Positions 24,385-37,202 of a DNA stretch of 64,000 bases are shown piece by piece. This DNA is from Augochlora pura (lineage: Eukaryota; Arthropoda; Insecta; Hymenoptera; Halictidae). The stretch covers positions 12,460,244 through 12,524,243 of the forward strand of contig NC_135778.1 in NCBI RefSeq assembly GCF_028453695.1, written 5' to 3'. The position numbers and the translations under genes were made by a program. The notes below the pieces were generated by a model, which had not been told where the DNA came from, made no database searches, and was given only the letters and a program-made list of their open reading frames with translations. The number at the start of each line of letters is the position of its first letter. Positions within the stretch are counted from its first letter, which is position 1.

Positions 24385-27055
24385 ATTGACTTTTAGGAAT
24401 AACTTAAACACGCTCTTCAATAGCATACGATTCGATCAATAAAATTATCTATTAATGTAGATTAGAAGAAAAAGGAAATGACAAGAAAAAAACTTTTGAA
24501 GGCTTTTGGAGATTTTGATTGAAATTTAGGCATTTAGGTTTAAATTAGTCAGAAGTTGGGGGTGATTCTGATTTAAATCTTAGCAATTAAAATTCTCATT
24601 CAACATCCTAAAGCTGCTTTTGGATAACTCTATATTTAGTACTCCTTGCAATTAATTGAGTGCATTTTTATTGATCATGAAAATGTCTTAAAATTATACA
24701 ACTACCATATACGTAACAGAAGCGACAATAGCAACAAATGCGATCGAAGTAAACAACTAGTCAAAGTGAACAAAGAAACGACATTATTCGTCCCAGGATC
24801 CGAATAAATTTGTAGATCCTCGACATCCAATTCCGTCAGTGACAATAAAAGAAGTCAGCTGATGACACTTCCGAAGAAAATTCATTTCGAAGCAAACGGT
24901 TATCCCCGTCCCGGTCCCTTGATCAGCCGCATTTGCGTTTCAAACTAGCCCCCTAAGTCAGCGTGTCCCACGGAAACGCACGGCTGCAACGGCGTAACTT
25001 TCGATTCGCCGGGCTCCCAATAATATTTCTGTTCCGACACACCGGTAAGGTAACGCTATCTAATTCCGCCGGTGTGTTCCCTTATTTCGAGAGCACTGTT
25101 TGATTCGGTGACCCGCCCCGGCACGGCACGGTGCTCCGATACTTCCCCCTATAAACTTGTTCGGATCCGTGCGCACCGCTCCGATGCAGATTTGTGCATC
25201 CGTCTGAGCGGACGTCTCGTCCAAGCGCAACGCTGATTCGGTGCAGAACCTCCGCATCACCTATCGTCAAAGCTAATTGCGATGAAAGTAAAGCGTGTGC
25301 ATTGTACCATTCGGCAGAAGGAGACCCGGACAATCTACCTCGTAATTCGATCCGTGAAAACATTTTGTCGTTTCATACTTGAATCGATCTGCTGATCGTT
25401 AATCTTCTCTGCAATATAGCAAACTGAATTTTACTAAAAATAAAACTTTGCACATGCTACCTTGTTACGATTACTGAGATCGCAGAAGCGGTGGTTAAAT
25501 AATTTATTGTCACTGGAAAAGAGTACAACCTTTTCAAAGAATTTTGTACTAAACAATGGAACTTGTATAGCATAGAATGTTTATATAGGTCTTATTAAAG
25601 TCTACCGGAAAGTTCTGTCTGCGAAATGAAAGAATATAATCGATTTCTCGTACATTTAATAATACTCATTGTACAATTTAATTTTGTTATCTATGACCTC
25701 TAGATAGCACGATGACAATTTGTAAATAACATTTTTGAAAAATATATGTTTTGAATAAGGATACGAATACTTATTAAAACTTGATATGGCATTATCCAAC
25801 AGAACTAATATATAGAACTAATATAATAATAGAACTAATATAATGAAGACAAATATTAGCGTGCATGAATAGTTAGAGAAGAATATCCAATTTTTAATTA
25901 AAATATAAAATAGAAGGCCTGAATTGTGCTTTTCATGGAATGCTGTAAATATTATTGAGTAAAAATGATATCTGTTGATTAATGAAGTTCCAGATCATTA
26001 ATCTCTAAAGCCAGGAGCGTCGGCGGAACAAGTACGAAACTGTCTAAAATACCATCGCGCGGCGCAAATCGCAATTGCAATGAAAGTCAAATCTACATTT
26101 CTAGGAAATAGGTCACGATTTTACGGTTATTACGAAACATAGATTCAACTACGTTCAAGATAGCAGCGGAAACTGAATCCAGATTTTCTGTACAATGAAA
26201 CTCTATGGTTTCTCGGTAGAATGGAAGTGTACGGGTCATGTAAAACAGAACATATTTGTCCTAATGTGATGATTTACAGTTCTCACAGAACTTGAATTCC
26301 CGACTGCAATACACGAGGCAGTCTTTACCTTGCTCGCGGCAATATTGAAAATGGGAACTGTTTTCACTTTATTGAAACTATTTGCATCTCGAAGCAAGTC
26401 GAAGCATTTCTTCAAATTTTGACTTTCTTTCATTGTACATTACTTGCAGTTAGCTCTTTTTCACAGAAACAAAAACTAACTACCGTCTGGGATGTCATTA
26501 CCGTCTCATTAGTGTCTGGGAGTAATTAGACATGTTTTCTTGCTAAATAGTTTCTTGTTAAGCACAAAATAGAGATTCAACCTGTTAGGTTATCTAAGTT
26601 TAATGACATAATGTTGTACACGATAAAAAACTTATCTTTTTCTTAGGACTAAAATGACACAGCGCCAATAAACAAATTGTACAATTCGAAAATACTTTAT
26701 TATATATTATTATATACTATTTATTATTATTCATGTTATTCATTACTATTCATTATGCATATATGAAATTTATGTAAAATCTAAGTAATTTCATTAATGA
26801 AACTTAAAGTGGAAAAATAATAATTCGCAATAGTGGACACTATTTTATACTACAATAAAGATGTACTAGTATTACCCACGTGTGACAGACAGACAAACTC
26901 AGCGTGTTAATTTCAAGATAATGTATATTACTTGACTGCGAATGTTACTCATTTATGAGAATAACGAGTAGGTGAAATACAAAACATTCATAATATGGAA
27001 AGAGCTTCAGAATTCTGTTATATTATCTCCGACTTATTAGAATTATTAAGAGAAA
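24385..27055. other. mostly AT-rich non-coding DNA
   Basis: CpG-richer at about 24780-25380, otherwise AT-rich. A short tandem of AGAACTAATATAATAAT-type units lies at 25800-25845. No gene was recognised. Confidence 0.5.
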
Positions 27056-27059
27056 AAAA

Positions 27060-27515
27060 TATTTTCTCAAATGAACATACATTCTCTTAAGTGAACAAAT
27101 AATTTTCTTAAGTGAGCAAATAATTTTCTTAAATGAACGAATAATTTTCTTTAATGAACAAATAATTTTCTTAAATGAACGAATAATTTTCTTAAGTGAG
27201 CAAATAATTTTCTTAAGTGAACAAATAATTTTCTTAAATGAGCAAATAATTGTCTTAAATAAGCCAATAATTTTCTTAAATGAGCAAATAATTTTCTTAA
27301 GTAAGCAAATAATTTTCTTAAATGAACAAATAATTTCCATAAATGAGCAAATAATTTTCTTAAATGAGCAAATAACTTTTTTAAATGAGCAAATAATTGT
27401 CTTAAATGGGCAAATAATTTTCTTAAATGAGCAAATAATTTTCTTTAACGAACAAATAATTTTCTTAAATGAACGAGAATTTTCTTAAATGAACGAACAA
27501 TTTTCTTAAATAAAG
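27060..27515. repeat. 21-bp satellite array, about 21 copies
   Basis: Tandem units of AATTTTCTTAAATGAGCAAAT (consensus positions ATGA(A/G)C(A/G)AATAATTTTCTTAA) run with occasional substitutions and few indels. Because 21 is a multiple of three, the minus strand stays open over much of the array and would encode a Lys-Lys-Ile-Ile-Cys-Ser-Leu/Phe heptad repeat (27023-27340). I regard that frame as a by-product of the period and not as a gene. Confidence 0.96.
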
Positions 27516-28213
27516 AATGAACAAAACGTGAAGAATAGCATAGAAATTGAATATTAATGTGTAACAGTGAATCGAAAGCGTCCCCGTGCAGGTGACATAA
27601 TCACAGCGTTAATTTCCCCTTTAGCGTCGCTCGGCACCTTGCCCGGGCTCTCTTTAGCCGCCTTTCTTCCGCGACAAACCGTTTGCCGGCGTCAGCGTCA
27701 GCGTCGCGTCTCGACGCCGCGAAGGACGCGTAACGAGCACTCGCGACAAACCACACAGCTCTTTGCCGGTGTTATTGTTAATTTTCAAGTCGTGCCACGA
27801 CGGACGAGCTTCCCTCGCCAATGCTGAAACGACTTCGTCCGTGGCAACCCCTCTCTCGGCTTCGTTTACGGTCGCCGCTTAAGTCGCGGGAGAGCTCGTC
27901 CTCGTTATCTCTCGCCGGATATGTTTACGGAGCGAACTATCTTTCATCTCGGAGACCCCCCGCCCCTCGACTTTTCGCCACCTCCGCGCGTTGATTAATT
28001 TATGCGAGGTATCAGGATCGGCTCTGATTAGAACCGATTGGTATTCTGCTCGGACCGTGTCGGCGCGTTTCATCGATGCCCGATAAGAACAGAACGAGAG
28101 TTTCCACTTGAGGGTTCTTTTACGGCTGTTTTCATAACTTTCGCATTGTTACGGTGGATTGCTATGGTCAAGTGATGTGATACTTGCCCTGAAGTGGACA
28201 ACCTCTTAGGAAA
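27516..28213. other. CpG-rich non-coding DNA
   Basis: GC-rich DNA between the 21-bp satellite and the Tc1-like element, with overlapping short open frames and no domain. Confidence 0.5.
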
Positions 28214-28481
28214 TACAGTGGGTCAAAAAAAGTATTGGCACAACCAGTTTTCTTTGAATATCTTTATACTATAAAGTAGTCTATTAACATTAATTATGTT
28301 TATTAGTGTTTTTCGACGCACCTACATAGTGCGTTTACTGAGAAGTCTCAGTTATTTGTTATAAGGAAATAAAGTCATGAAAACGAAAAATTCAGAGTCA
28401 AAACAGTATTGGCACATGTAAAATTTTGCTAGAAGAGCAAGTGTTACGCAACTGTAGAAGTGTACAATTAAACTTACTTAA

Positions 28482-28800
28482 CACGTTCGTCGCCCAGCGC
28501 GGATCGCAAGAGTTGGGCCCAAATTAGGTTCTTAGAACGCATAGGATAATGTTATATTTTATACATTAAATATAAATTAATGTATAACAAATATAATAAC
28601 GTATGAATTTTTAGTATTTTTATTTTGTATATTTCGCATTTGTCGGTGCTTATTCCATTAAATTCCTGTGCTACAAATGGAATTTTCGTAAATTAAATAA
28701 ATAAAATCTGGAATAAGAAGAGCGTCACCTATATTTGGGTGACGGGGCCCCCACAGAAGCATACCTGTCACCCAGATATGAGTGACGCGGCGACGAAGTG
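28482..28800. mobile_element. TTAA-type MITE nested in the Tc1-like element
   Basis: TTAA at 28478-28481 precedes the left end CACGTTCGTCGCCCAGCG. The right end, read inward, is CACTTCGTCGCCGCGTCACT and is followed by TTAT (28801-28804), apparently a one-base-altered TTAA. The 319-bp insert has no coding capacity and lies at the stop codon of the transposase. Short inverted GTCACC(T/C)...GGGTGAC segments occur near the right end. The termini resemble the nested element at 52213-52475 (CACGTTGACGCCGGCG) more than the CCCTTTGC family. Confidence 0.8.
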
Positions 28801-28803
28801 TTA

Positions 28804-29582
28804 TTATTTGGTGCGCATGCCTTTAGCCTTAATTACGACCTGTAATCGATTAGGTATCGATTCGTTAAGTTTTTGCATAATTTTCGATGAAATATTAGAC
28901 CACTCTACTAAAAGCGACGCTTTGAGATCATTTGTATTTTTAACTTCCCTTCATCGTACTTTTAAATCTAAAATATACCAAAGATTTTCTATCGGGTTAA
29001 TATCCGGCGATTAAAGCGATGTTGGGAGTAGTTTATGTACATTGTACAATAATCATTCTCTTGTTTTCCTCGGCGTGTACTTCGGGTCGTTATCTTGTTG
29101 GAATCGAAACCATTTGTTTATGTCCATTTTTGTTGCGCTCGTTAACAAATTATTTTGCAACACGTCGATATAGACGCTTGCATTCATTGTATCGTCAATA
29201 AAAGCCAAATTTCCTACTTCATGATATGACATACAGCTCCATAACATGACATGACCACCACCGTGTTTTACTGTAGGAATAATATTCTTTTGATTTAATT
29301 CGGTGTTCGGTTTTCTCCGTACAAATCTTTTTCCATCGGAGCCGAAACGATTAAACTTGCTCTCATCTAAGAAAATAACCGTCTTCCAAAATTCCACTGT
29401 CTTACTTCCATATATTTTTGCAAACTCGAATGGTTTCTCCCTATTCTTTTCATTAATGAACGGTTTTTTTCTCGCTGCTTTACCATAAATTTCCGCAGAA
29501 TATAAAACATTTCGAACTGTTTGGGCTTTCACTTCTTTTCCCGAATATGTTGCAATGTCAACAGCTAAGCTTTTTGTTAACT
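28804..29582 (-). pseudogene. Tc1-like transposase, N-terminally deleted, three stops
   Basis: Reading right to left in one frame, this is the catalytic half of a Tc1-like cut-and-paste transposase. Visible motifs are FLDESKFNRFGSDGKRFVRR (first Asp), HGGGHVMLWSCMS, FQQDNDPKYT (second Asp) and SPDINPIENLW (Glu). The second Asp to Glu spacing is 34, so the DD34E triad is complete. Three nonsense codons break the frame: TGA at 29053-29055 where Trp is expected, TAA at 29011-29013 and TGA at 28951-28953. No frameshift is needed. The frame ends at TAA 28804-28806, right beside the nested MITE. The N-terminal paired-like DNA-binding domain is missing. It cannot encode an active enzyme. Confidence 0.93.
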
Positions 29583-29653
29583 ATAATATCTTACTAAGCT
29601 TTATCTTTTTGCAAAGAAAACTGGTTGTGCCAATATTTTTTCGACCCATTGTA

Positions 29654-30134
29654 GCTAAATATAAGGGTTCTCAGGGAATCGTTGTGTCGACTGTTTAGAG
29701 CAGGTGTCGGCGTGTGACGCACGAAAGATCGTCTTCGCGGTTGGAAATCGCGAAGCTATCCCGATGTGACGACACATGACGCGACACGGTATTTCGTCAA
29801 ATTAATGAGGAAATACTGGTATCGTCACGATAATAATTTGCGTTGGTGTTGCGCGTGCTTTTTCGTAGTCTTCGTTGTGAGACTTTCGTTGTAGTCGGAC
29901 GTTAAAATGTTCTGTTAAAGCGAAGACTTGATAAACTTCTGAAAGATTTAAAAATATAGAAATTACACTTCAATTGTTCTTATTGGACATGTTTGGAGAC
30001 TATGTTTGTAGTAGAAACCGTAAGTATGTAAAAACCTGTCATCTTTATTTCTACTTCGACGAAAAATGTGATTGTCTTTCACATTTAGGGTTTTAATAAG
30101 ATTTTCTAGGAAATAATAATATGCTATTTAACCT
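29654..30134. other. non-coding DNA, no gene seen
   Basis: CpG-rich then AT-rich DNA between two mobile elements. Nothing was recognised. Confidence 0.5.
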
Positions 30135-30138
30135 TTAA

Positions 30139-30377
30139 CCCATCGTACTCGAACGGGAACTGCGAGGTACCACTAAAACGCTATGTCGTTTCATACAATA
30201 ACTTATAAATTATTCAATTGATTTATATTTAAGAAATCGTTAAAAATAAGCATAGATTATAATGAGAATGACGAGAAATCTGTATAACAAAGTCTTATTA
30301 TTTCTACAAAGGAACACACATTGTAGACTTTTAGTGCTTGCCAGATTTAGTGTTAAACTAGCAGCGAGTGCAAAGGA
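30139..30377. mobile_element. TTAA-flanked MITE, family A copy 2
   Basis: TTAA at 30135-30138 and 30378-30381 brackets 239 bp, the same length as copy 1 at 5513. The right end read inward is TCCTTTGCACTCGCTGC, close to copy 1. The left end, CCCATCGTACTCGAACGG, is more diverged. A CACTAAAA or CGCTAAAA motif lies about 40 bp inside the left end in both copies. It is non-coding. Confidence 0.75.
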
Positions 30378-31245
30378 TTAATTCCACAATTATCTGGTCG
30401 CGAGAAACGAATTACAGAAAACAGAAAACGCAACTGTTTCGGGTGAAGGAAACTATCGCAGCAGTGTCCGCGTTTCGCTGGCTTTTTTTTCCAACGGGAT
30501 ATCGCGAATGCATAGCCCAGATACCGCGGATCCGAAAGAATAGGGAAACGAGGGTCAGCGAGCGGGAACCCGATATCGCCGGCGAGCCACTAAAATAATA
30601 GAAATCAGCGACAAGTCGAATAACCGATCGCAGTTATTGTGGAGCACGCGTCGTGTCGGGGTCGGGAATCGAAACAGCTCCTTTATGAAGCGGTGATTCC
30701 GAGTTATCGGCGCGCATCACCGCGATCTAGACCCCGGTAGTCTGGCCGTGCCGCCGGCGGAAATTGGAAAACATTGGTTATCGCTCGGATCTCTCGACGA
30801 TTTTACGAGCCGCTCTCCGTAGGCCGTTGATCGAAAACGACAATCGGCGACAATAACGGCCCGAATCCATTCCGTACTTCGAAATTCGCCCGAACGGCCC
30901 ACGGACGCATAAGTTATAGAATTTATTTCGGCCGAACGACGGCGGGCACGACCATCGAAATAGGGATCCAGGAAATCCGTGGGCGGCGTGGCCGGCGTCG
31001 ACCGGCGGCGTCGGCCTCGGATTCGACCGTGGGCCGGAACGGCGGTCGCGAATTTCTGCTTTGACACGCCGCGCCGGCCCGACGTAATTTGTTTGGTCAA
31101 TTAAAATGTAAAACAGCCATCCGCGGAAACTGAGCGTGGAAAGCATTCTCGCGCGAGAATAAACGCGGTGTTGCTTTCGTTTTAATTCGCTTTAATCGAG
31201 CTACACGCGGAACGAGCTCTCCCTGTGATTTTAATCTTCCGCGGG

Positions 31246-31287
<42 letters not shown>
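31246..31287. repeat. (CT)n microsatellite
   Basis: A nearly perfect CT run of about 40 bp in CpG-rich DNA. Confidence 0.95.
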
Positions 31288-31288
<1 letters not shown>

Positions 31289-34200
31289 ACCAGCTCGGAG
31301 ACCCGTCCGCCGGACCCGCCCCGCTTACTTGGACTCGTACGTTCCGTTTAAACGCGAACGCTCATTACTTCGCGGAAGGACAATTGAAGGAGATTGAATT
31401 TGTTCTTGGTCCCCGGAATACGGCGGCTTTGCAAATTGTTTTCGCGTTTGCCGGCCGTATCTCAATGCTCGTCCACGCGTACGCCATTAAGCTAATTATT
31501 GGTGACATATGAATAAGATATGATCTATTCTGCACAAAAATGTCTGAACTATTGAAATGAATAGTTGAAAAATTATCTTATGAATTAATCATCTTAAGTT
31601 CTCATTCCTATAGAAGGAATTTGCGAGGTAAATTATTTATTGTTTCATTGTATTTTTTTGCCATTGTGTCAATTTAACATAAAAGGACAGATTATGGTGA
31701 CTAAGAATAAACAAGTGTTAATCAACGCCCATAGTTACAAAATAAAATATTGCAAGTCGTTAAATGGAAACTAATTTCCTCTCCAGTTAAATGTAATAAC
31801 TGAAAAACAATAAAAAGGTATTCTTAAATGTTTCTAATTTGATACATGTCATCAAACTCATTTTTATTTCCTACAATGTACACATATTGTTTGAATTGTT
31901 ACGCTTCTTTATGACGCGCAATGGGTTATGGCTGAACGTTCAGGATTTCAAAAATTTATTATAACTGCGTACAGTTTTGCAGCTTAGTAATGTGCGGTTA
32001 TTGTGCTTTTTTCCGCTTTAAAGCGCCTTCAACGTTTTAAGGAAAAAGATTGTCGTGATTTACTGTGAAAGGTCGAGCAGCATGTGCACGGTTTTCGCTC
32101 GTTTTCGACCGCTAAAGCAAGGGTGCGTGTTACACCCGTGTACAAATGTTTACGTCATTTTTAATATTGAACAAGCGCACGTACAGCTGCGAGACATTAC
32201 CGCGGGATGCACCCCCGCACTTTTGGCAACAGCGCATCGTGACCTCGTCCGCTCATTTTATCCTTCTGAGTAACGAGCACCACGATAAGGACACGAGGAC
32301 ATTCATTTTTAAATTTCACATGTGAAAAGCGAAATGTAGTTAAGCAATTAATTTTGACGTCACCGTATTTTAAAACTGATATACTGAAATTATTAATAGA
32401 AAAGTTAATCTATTACTAAATTCGCAATTTCTGCAAAATATAAATTACATATAAAAATATTCTCTCAAATGTTCAGACATCTGTAATAACTAGATTATAA
32501 ATTATTCTGTAAAAGAAAAATTTCGTAGATTAATTGTAAAGAACGTAGACTGAATAAAAATTTAATTGTTCAATAATTTTGATATCTCGAAATTCTATCA
32601 ATTTTTCAACTATTTGATATTACACTATTGCATAATTCTTTAAATAAATCATAAAATCCACAGTTCAAAAATATCTTGATAACATACGCTTGTGTTTGTT
32701 GTCGAGTGTGTAAAATAGCCACGAACACTAGCAATCTCGCCGGGAATTCCTGATTGACATTATCTCCCGAAATTTCGAAAAAGAAATTCGTACGCGGCAC
32801 ATTTTCCGGGATCCCGTAATTTCGTAAAATTTGGCCGACATTAATTTACGAGCTTCGATTCGTCCGCAGTCGTCTGCAAATATCGTTACATCGAATAATC
32901 CCGGCAGGCCAGCGAAAGTATAAAATGGCGGCCCAATGGAAAACGGAATCCGATTAATGATGAATATTAATTCGAGACAGATTAACGTTGTCCGCGAGAA
33001 CGGGGGGCGCAGGCGCGCGTGCACGCGCGCGATTCCGGTTTAATCTAATTTTAATTGAATCAGGATCCTTGGTGCCGCGCGATTTAAGCCGCACAACAAG
33101 TTGTACGAACAATTTTTCCTCTGAAGAGCCAGGCCCCCGTTATTTCCCCCGCTTTTTTTTCCGAGTAGGCGCGCGAGCGAGCGCTCGCCGACCATTTTTC
33201 TGGAACGTCAACTGCTGCGTGCAGAATTCGCTACAAAGCGGCAAACAATACCGGCGACACAAAGCGTAGGAAACTGAAAGAAAGGGCTTTCAACGTCGCT
33301 CTGGAGATTGTTCGGGCCGCTGCGGACCAAACGAGGGCAAAGTGAAAGCAGCCTTGCCGGCGCGCTGTAATTCGAAAGAATGTCATTTAATATTCCTAAT
33401 CGACTTCGCAGCTGAATTACCATGAACCCCCAAACAAAGACGCGGCACGTATGGAGAAGAACAACGTTGCTCCGAATTTCTTGACTCTTTCTCCGACGCC
33501 GTAGAACTCTCTTTGCAACGCGATCACATCGCGCAGAATAAACTCCGCGCTGCGCCGAAGCGCAAAACAAATCCTATTCATTCCAATTTCAATTCGGTGG
33601 ATTAACAGATTCGTTGAACTCTCCGGAGAGTGTTACCGGCGCAACAAGGAATCTATTAAATACAACAGCGAATAAAATACGTACTGTTATACGGTTTAGT
33701 TTGAAAGGAGGAAGTAATTGATGTTAATCTGGCATTGCTCATTTCATAGGAGTTGTTGTTGTTTGCGCATTCGTTTGTGGAAGGAGAAATGTATGAATAG
33801 GAAATTGGGAAACTAATCAAATATTTTAGGCTTTTCGTAAACATCGTAGCCTTGTAATTAGACTGCGATTTTATGCACTTTTAACGATCAATAGGGTATC
33901 CTTGTTGACCTATACATCGTACCATTATTATTATACCATTTTTCTGAAAAATTGATAAATATAAAATAATGCATATTTTTACTTTATAAAAAGTATATAT
34001 GTATTCTGATAGTGTGATTTCTTATTCTTATATTTTATAATATATAAATTGTAAATACGTAAATTAACGTTATTGTTTTGATTAACTTGCTATTATATCT
34101 ATTGTTAAGTATAACTCAGTCAATGAAATTACATATCTACCAATTTTTACATTAATCTTTTTTATGATGTTAACAGCAATATTTATTATTCGAGTTCTCT

Positions 34201-34889
34201 TCTATTAATAATGTAATACTGTACACGCTACTCCATGGTACGATAGTAGAGCTAGCGACTACGGAGCGTGTTCTATTGTTCTGTTTTTGGTTTATTTTCG
34301 GGAATAATTAACATAATATTTATCGAATAAAGTATACTGTTTATTAAAAAATAGATATACTAAAAGGATCCTCGCTATGGATCTGTCGAAAGCTACTGTT
34401 CCTAAGTATGCTTTTTTGGAAGGAGAACAATAATTCTCAAGAAGCAAGGGGACCAGTACGACGATGGAAATCTCCACCTTAAGTTTGCGTGAATACTTTC
34501 AAGGTTGTTCGCAGCTCGCCGCGTTATTTCATCGGTCCCGCAATTTCTTACAATCTTCATCCGGAATTGAGTAGTTGGAGAATCTAAGACCCAATCAGAG
34601 TTCGGGGAATCACCGCTGATAATTCGCTCTGATCTATCGACCTTAGGAAACGGACAGCAACCCGACCGGGAGCCGTTCCTTCGTACTTGCGTCATAAATC
34701 AGACCCGACTTCGGCCCGAGTAAACCGAGGAGGACTTCAACGATTAGACTCGCCGGTCGAAAGTTGCCGAACTTCCCTCCTTCCAATCTCCTTCACCACC
34801 TTCTTCCGATGTTCGTTTAACTATCCGACCATACGGCTCGCTCGCTCCTCCACTCCCTCCTCTCTCATACCTATACACACATACACTTG

Positions 34890-34892
<3 letters not shown>

Positions 34893-34934
<42 letters not shown>
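34893..34934. repeat. (CT)n microsatellite
   Basis: A nearly perfect CT run of about 40 bp, preceded by a CA/TA-rich stretch (34868-34886). Confidence 0.95.
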
Positions 34935-34936
<2 letters not shown>

Positions 34937-37045
34937 GTTTTAGCTCTCTGTTTGGCTCTCTACCTCTGCCTCTGTCTCTCTTCCTGGAAGTTCCCCGGAG
35001 TAGCGGGAAACGGGAATGAGAAACACGCGGAGGATTCAAGGTAGCTGAGCGGAAGGGTGCGAGGAAAAAGGGAAGAACCGGGAGGAATCGAGCCGGAAAA
35101 AAAAACTTCGCGGTGCTGCCCCGTTCCTCTTCCGGCCTGGTTCAAGCAGTAGCTTCCGCCGAGCGAGAGATAGAAAAGATGAAAAGCTAACTTTTGGACG
35201 CCATTTGATAATATAGCCGGGCCAGATCGGCCGTAATTGGCCTGACTCTCCGATGTCTAGTCGATGGATTCCAACGGAGAAACTTGGCTCCATCGATCGT
35301 GCTACTTCCGATGGGGTAGTAGGCCTGATCAAGAGAGCAGTCGCCTTCTCGATCCCCTTCTCCGTCGGGGCTACATATTTTCTTTTCGCTTTTTGTCTCC
35401 TAATCTCTAGGAGGAACGCGGAGTTCTCAGCCGGTCCTCTTCGCCTCTTGTCGACGAATCGGAAAGCCTGCTCGCATAATTCATGAGACTTTTGACGTTC
35501 GCGGCTGCAATTCTGATGGCGACTTATAAAATCGCTGATTTAATTCGACTTCCGTACTGTTGTGACTATTCGGAAACGCTCGCTGCCCCTGTTTTATTGA
35601 AATGCTGTTTACTTTCTCGACAATTCTTTGTTGCGCGAGTATTTCTTTTAATCAATTGTTTTAGTATTATTCATTCTTGCCTTTATAAATTGATATATTT
35701 TTATACGCCGATCCATAAAATGCTGTTTCTTGTTTGAATTAACTGGCACGATTCTCCTGTTAATTATTCGTTGTTCGAGTACAGTTTTATTTACTAGATG
35801 ACATTTTAAGATAGATACAATTTTTGACTAACAATTATCGTTAGAAATTCACACGTGGCTAACCGAACGGAGAGACCTATGTACTCGCTTTAAATTAAAT
35901 CGTATGGTGGCCGAATTGAGAAATTTCTACGCTAATCTAAATTATAATTTCTTCATTTTATTAATATTAATAATTGATAATATATATGTTTGATTGAATA
36001 TTTTCATTCAATTAAATAAAGCACTTAAATTTCACGATTTTTTTCTAGGTTTTTTAGATGTTAACTTAACATGTAAATTTAACGACAACATTCAAAGTGT
36101 ATGTTAATCTTTACAATATTCCATACAAATTTCATTGGCCTGAAATGTATCAATATTTGCAGCTCATAGTTCATACTCATCATAAACGAACAAACAAACT
36201 AAAACTAAAATCAAACGACTAAATTATATTCAAATCAATTTTCTAGACAACAATTGGTCGAGAAAATAATTTCGATGATTAAATATATTTCTAGAATTCC
36301 GTACAATTTTCTATATTACTATAGTATATATAGTCTATATATTTCACAAAAAAATGTTCAAGTCGAAAATACTTCTACCTTCAATTCAATTCGATGTACT
36401 TTGGAACACGTTTTGGAAAATCGTTGGCCAGAAACTAGCGATTAGCGAAGTTCCCGGGCGATCGTGTTGTCAGTTTATTTTAAAGTTACCGGTGTGTTCA
36501 TGGTCGGCTTGTCGCGAAAGTGGTTCAAACTGCGGATTTCAATCTGCCGAACGCGAATTCTGATTTCCAACGGGAATCATTTCAACGAGAAGGACGAACC
36601 CACTGACTCGCTCTTTCAATTTACGTAACCTGCCGGTGGTTCCGCGAGTTACGGGATACGAGCAGCCGCGAGCTATTCCACAATCAGCTCGTCACAACCT
36701 ACGGGGGCACCAATCAACGCTGGTCTCTTGCCCGGGTCATGACGAGGAATTTTATCCGTCATTTTTATACGTGGATTTCGGCCACTGTGATCTGCTCGAT
36801 AACTGCGACGGACGAGTTTCGCGCGTCGAACTGCATTCGTTCCAATGTTGGAAAATAATTACCAGTTATGCAAATTAATTATGGTTCAAATGAATTTAGT
36901 TTACGTATTTATTTAATAATTTCTATTTTTAATCTTTCAGTGATATGATATTTAAAGCTTTTCAAAGTTTGAACAGGTGAAGCGACCGAATTCTTACGAA
37001 CTCGAGAAAAGTTGCTGTTTTTGCCCATGATTGAATTTCTAAAAG

Positions 37046-37175
37046 TACTTTAGGCTGAAAGTTGCACAAATTATAGAGACTTTTTAAAAAAAAAATGATC
37101 GAAGAGATTTCTTAAAGGATGTAGATGTTTTAATAAAAATTGTGAGTGGTTAAATAAGCCTTTATTACATTATAA
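37046..37175. repeat. dispersed repeat fragment shared with 39.24-39.39 kb
   Basis: Segments such as GGCTGAAAGTTGCACAAATT, AGAGACTTTTT and AAGAGATTTCTTAAA, and a GTTAAATAAGC segment near the right edge, match 39250-39360 in the same order and orientation. This copy lacks the ACAGGGTGTCC terminus seen in the other. Its right edge abuts the TTAA-flanked element at 37203. Confidence 0.8.
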
Positions 37176-37202
37176 TATAATGTATATTAACCTCTATATT
37201 AA

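Larger units (their letters stand above)
28216..29651 (-). mobile_element. Tc1-like (DD34E) transposon, defective, interrupted by a MITE
   Basis: About 40-bp TIRs bound the element. The left end is CAGTGGGTCAAAAAAAGTAT (28216), continuing TGGCACAACCAGTTTTCTTTG. The right end is its inverted copy ending at 29651. TA dinucleotides flank both ends (28214-28215 and 29652-29653). A second, shorter copy of the terminal motif (GAGTCAAAACAGTATTGGCA) lies inside the left end near 28396, as in Tc1 elements with inner repeats. Without the nested MITE the element is about 1.1 kb, shorter than a full Tc1. Its transposase lacks the N-terminal DNA-binding region, which points to an internal deletion next to the right TIR. 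Confidence 0.95.
30382..37040. other. long mosaic non-coding stretch, no gene seen
   Basis: CpG-rich blocks lie at about 30380-31500, 32690-33640, 34400-35490 and 36420-36860, separated by AT-rich DNA. Chance open frames of up to 127 codons occur in the GC-rich blocks on both strands, without domains. At 31700-31721 a fragment ending AAGTGTTAATCAACGC matches the right end of repeat family B. The GC-rich blocks could hold regulatory DNA or small exons that I cannot identify. Confidence 0.45.

Noticed and set aside
27023..27340. 105-codon heptad-repeat protein frame
   Set aside because: It is produced by the 21-bp satellite, whose period is a multiple of three.
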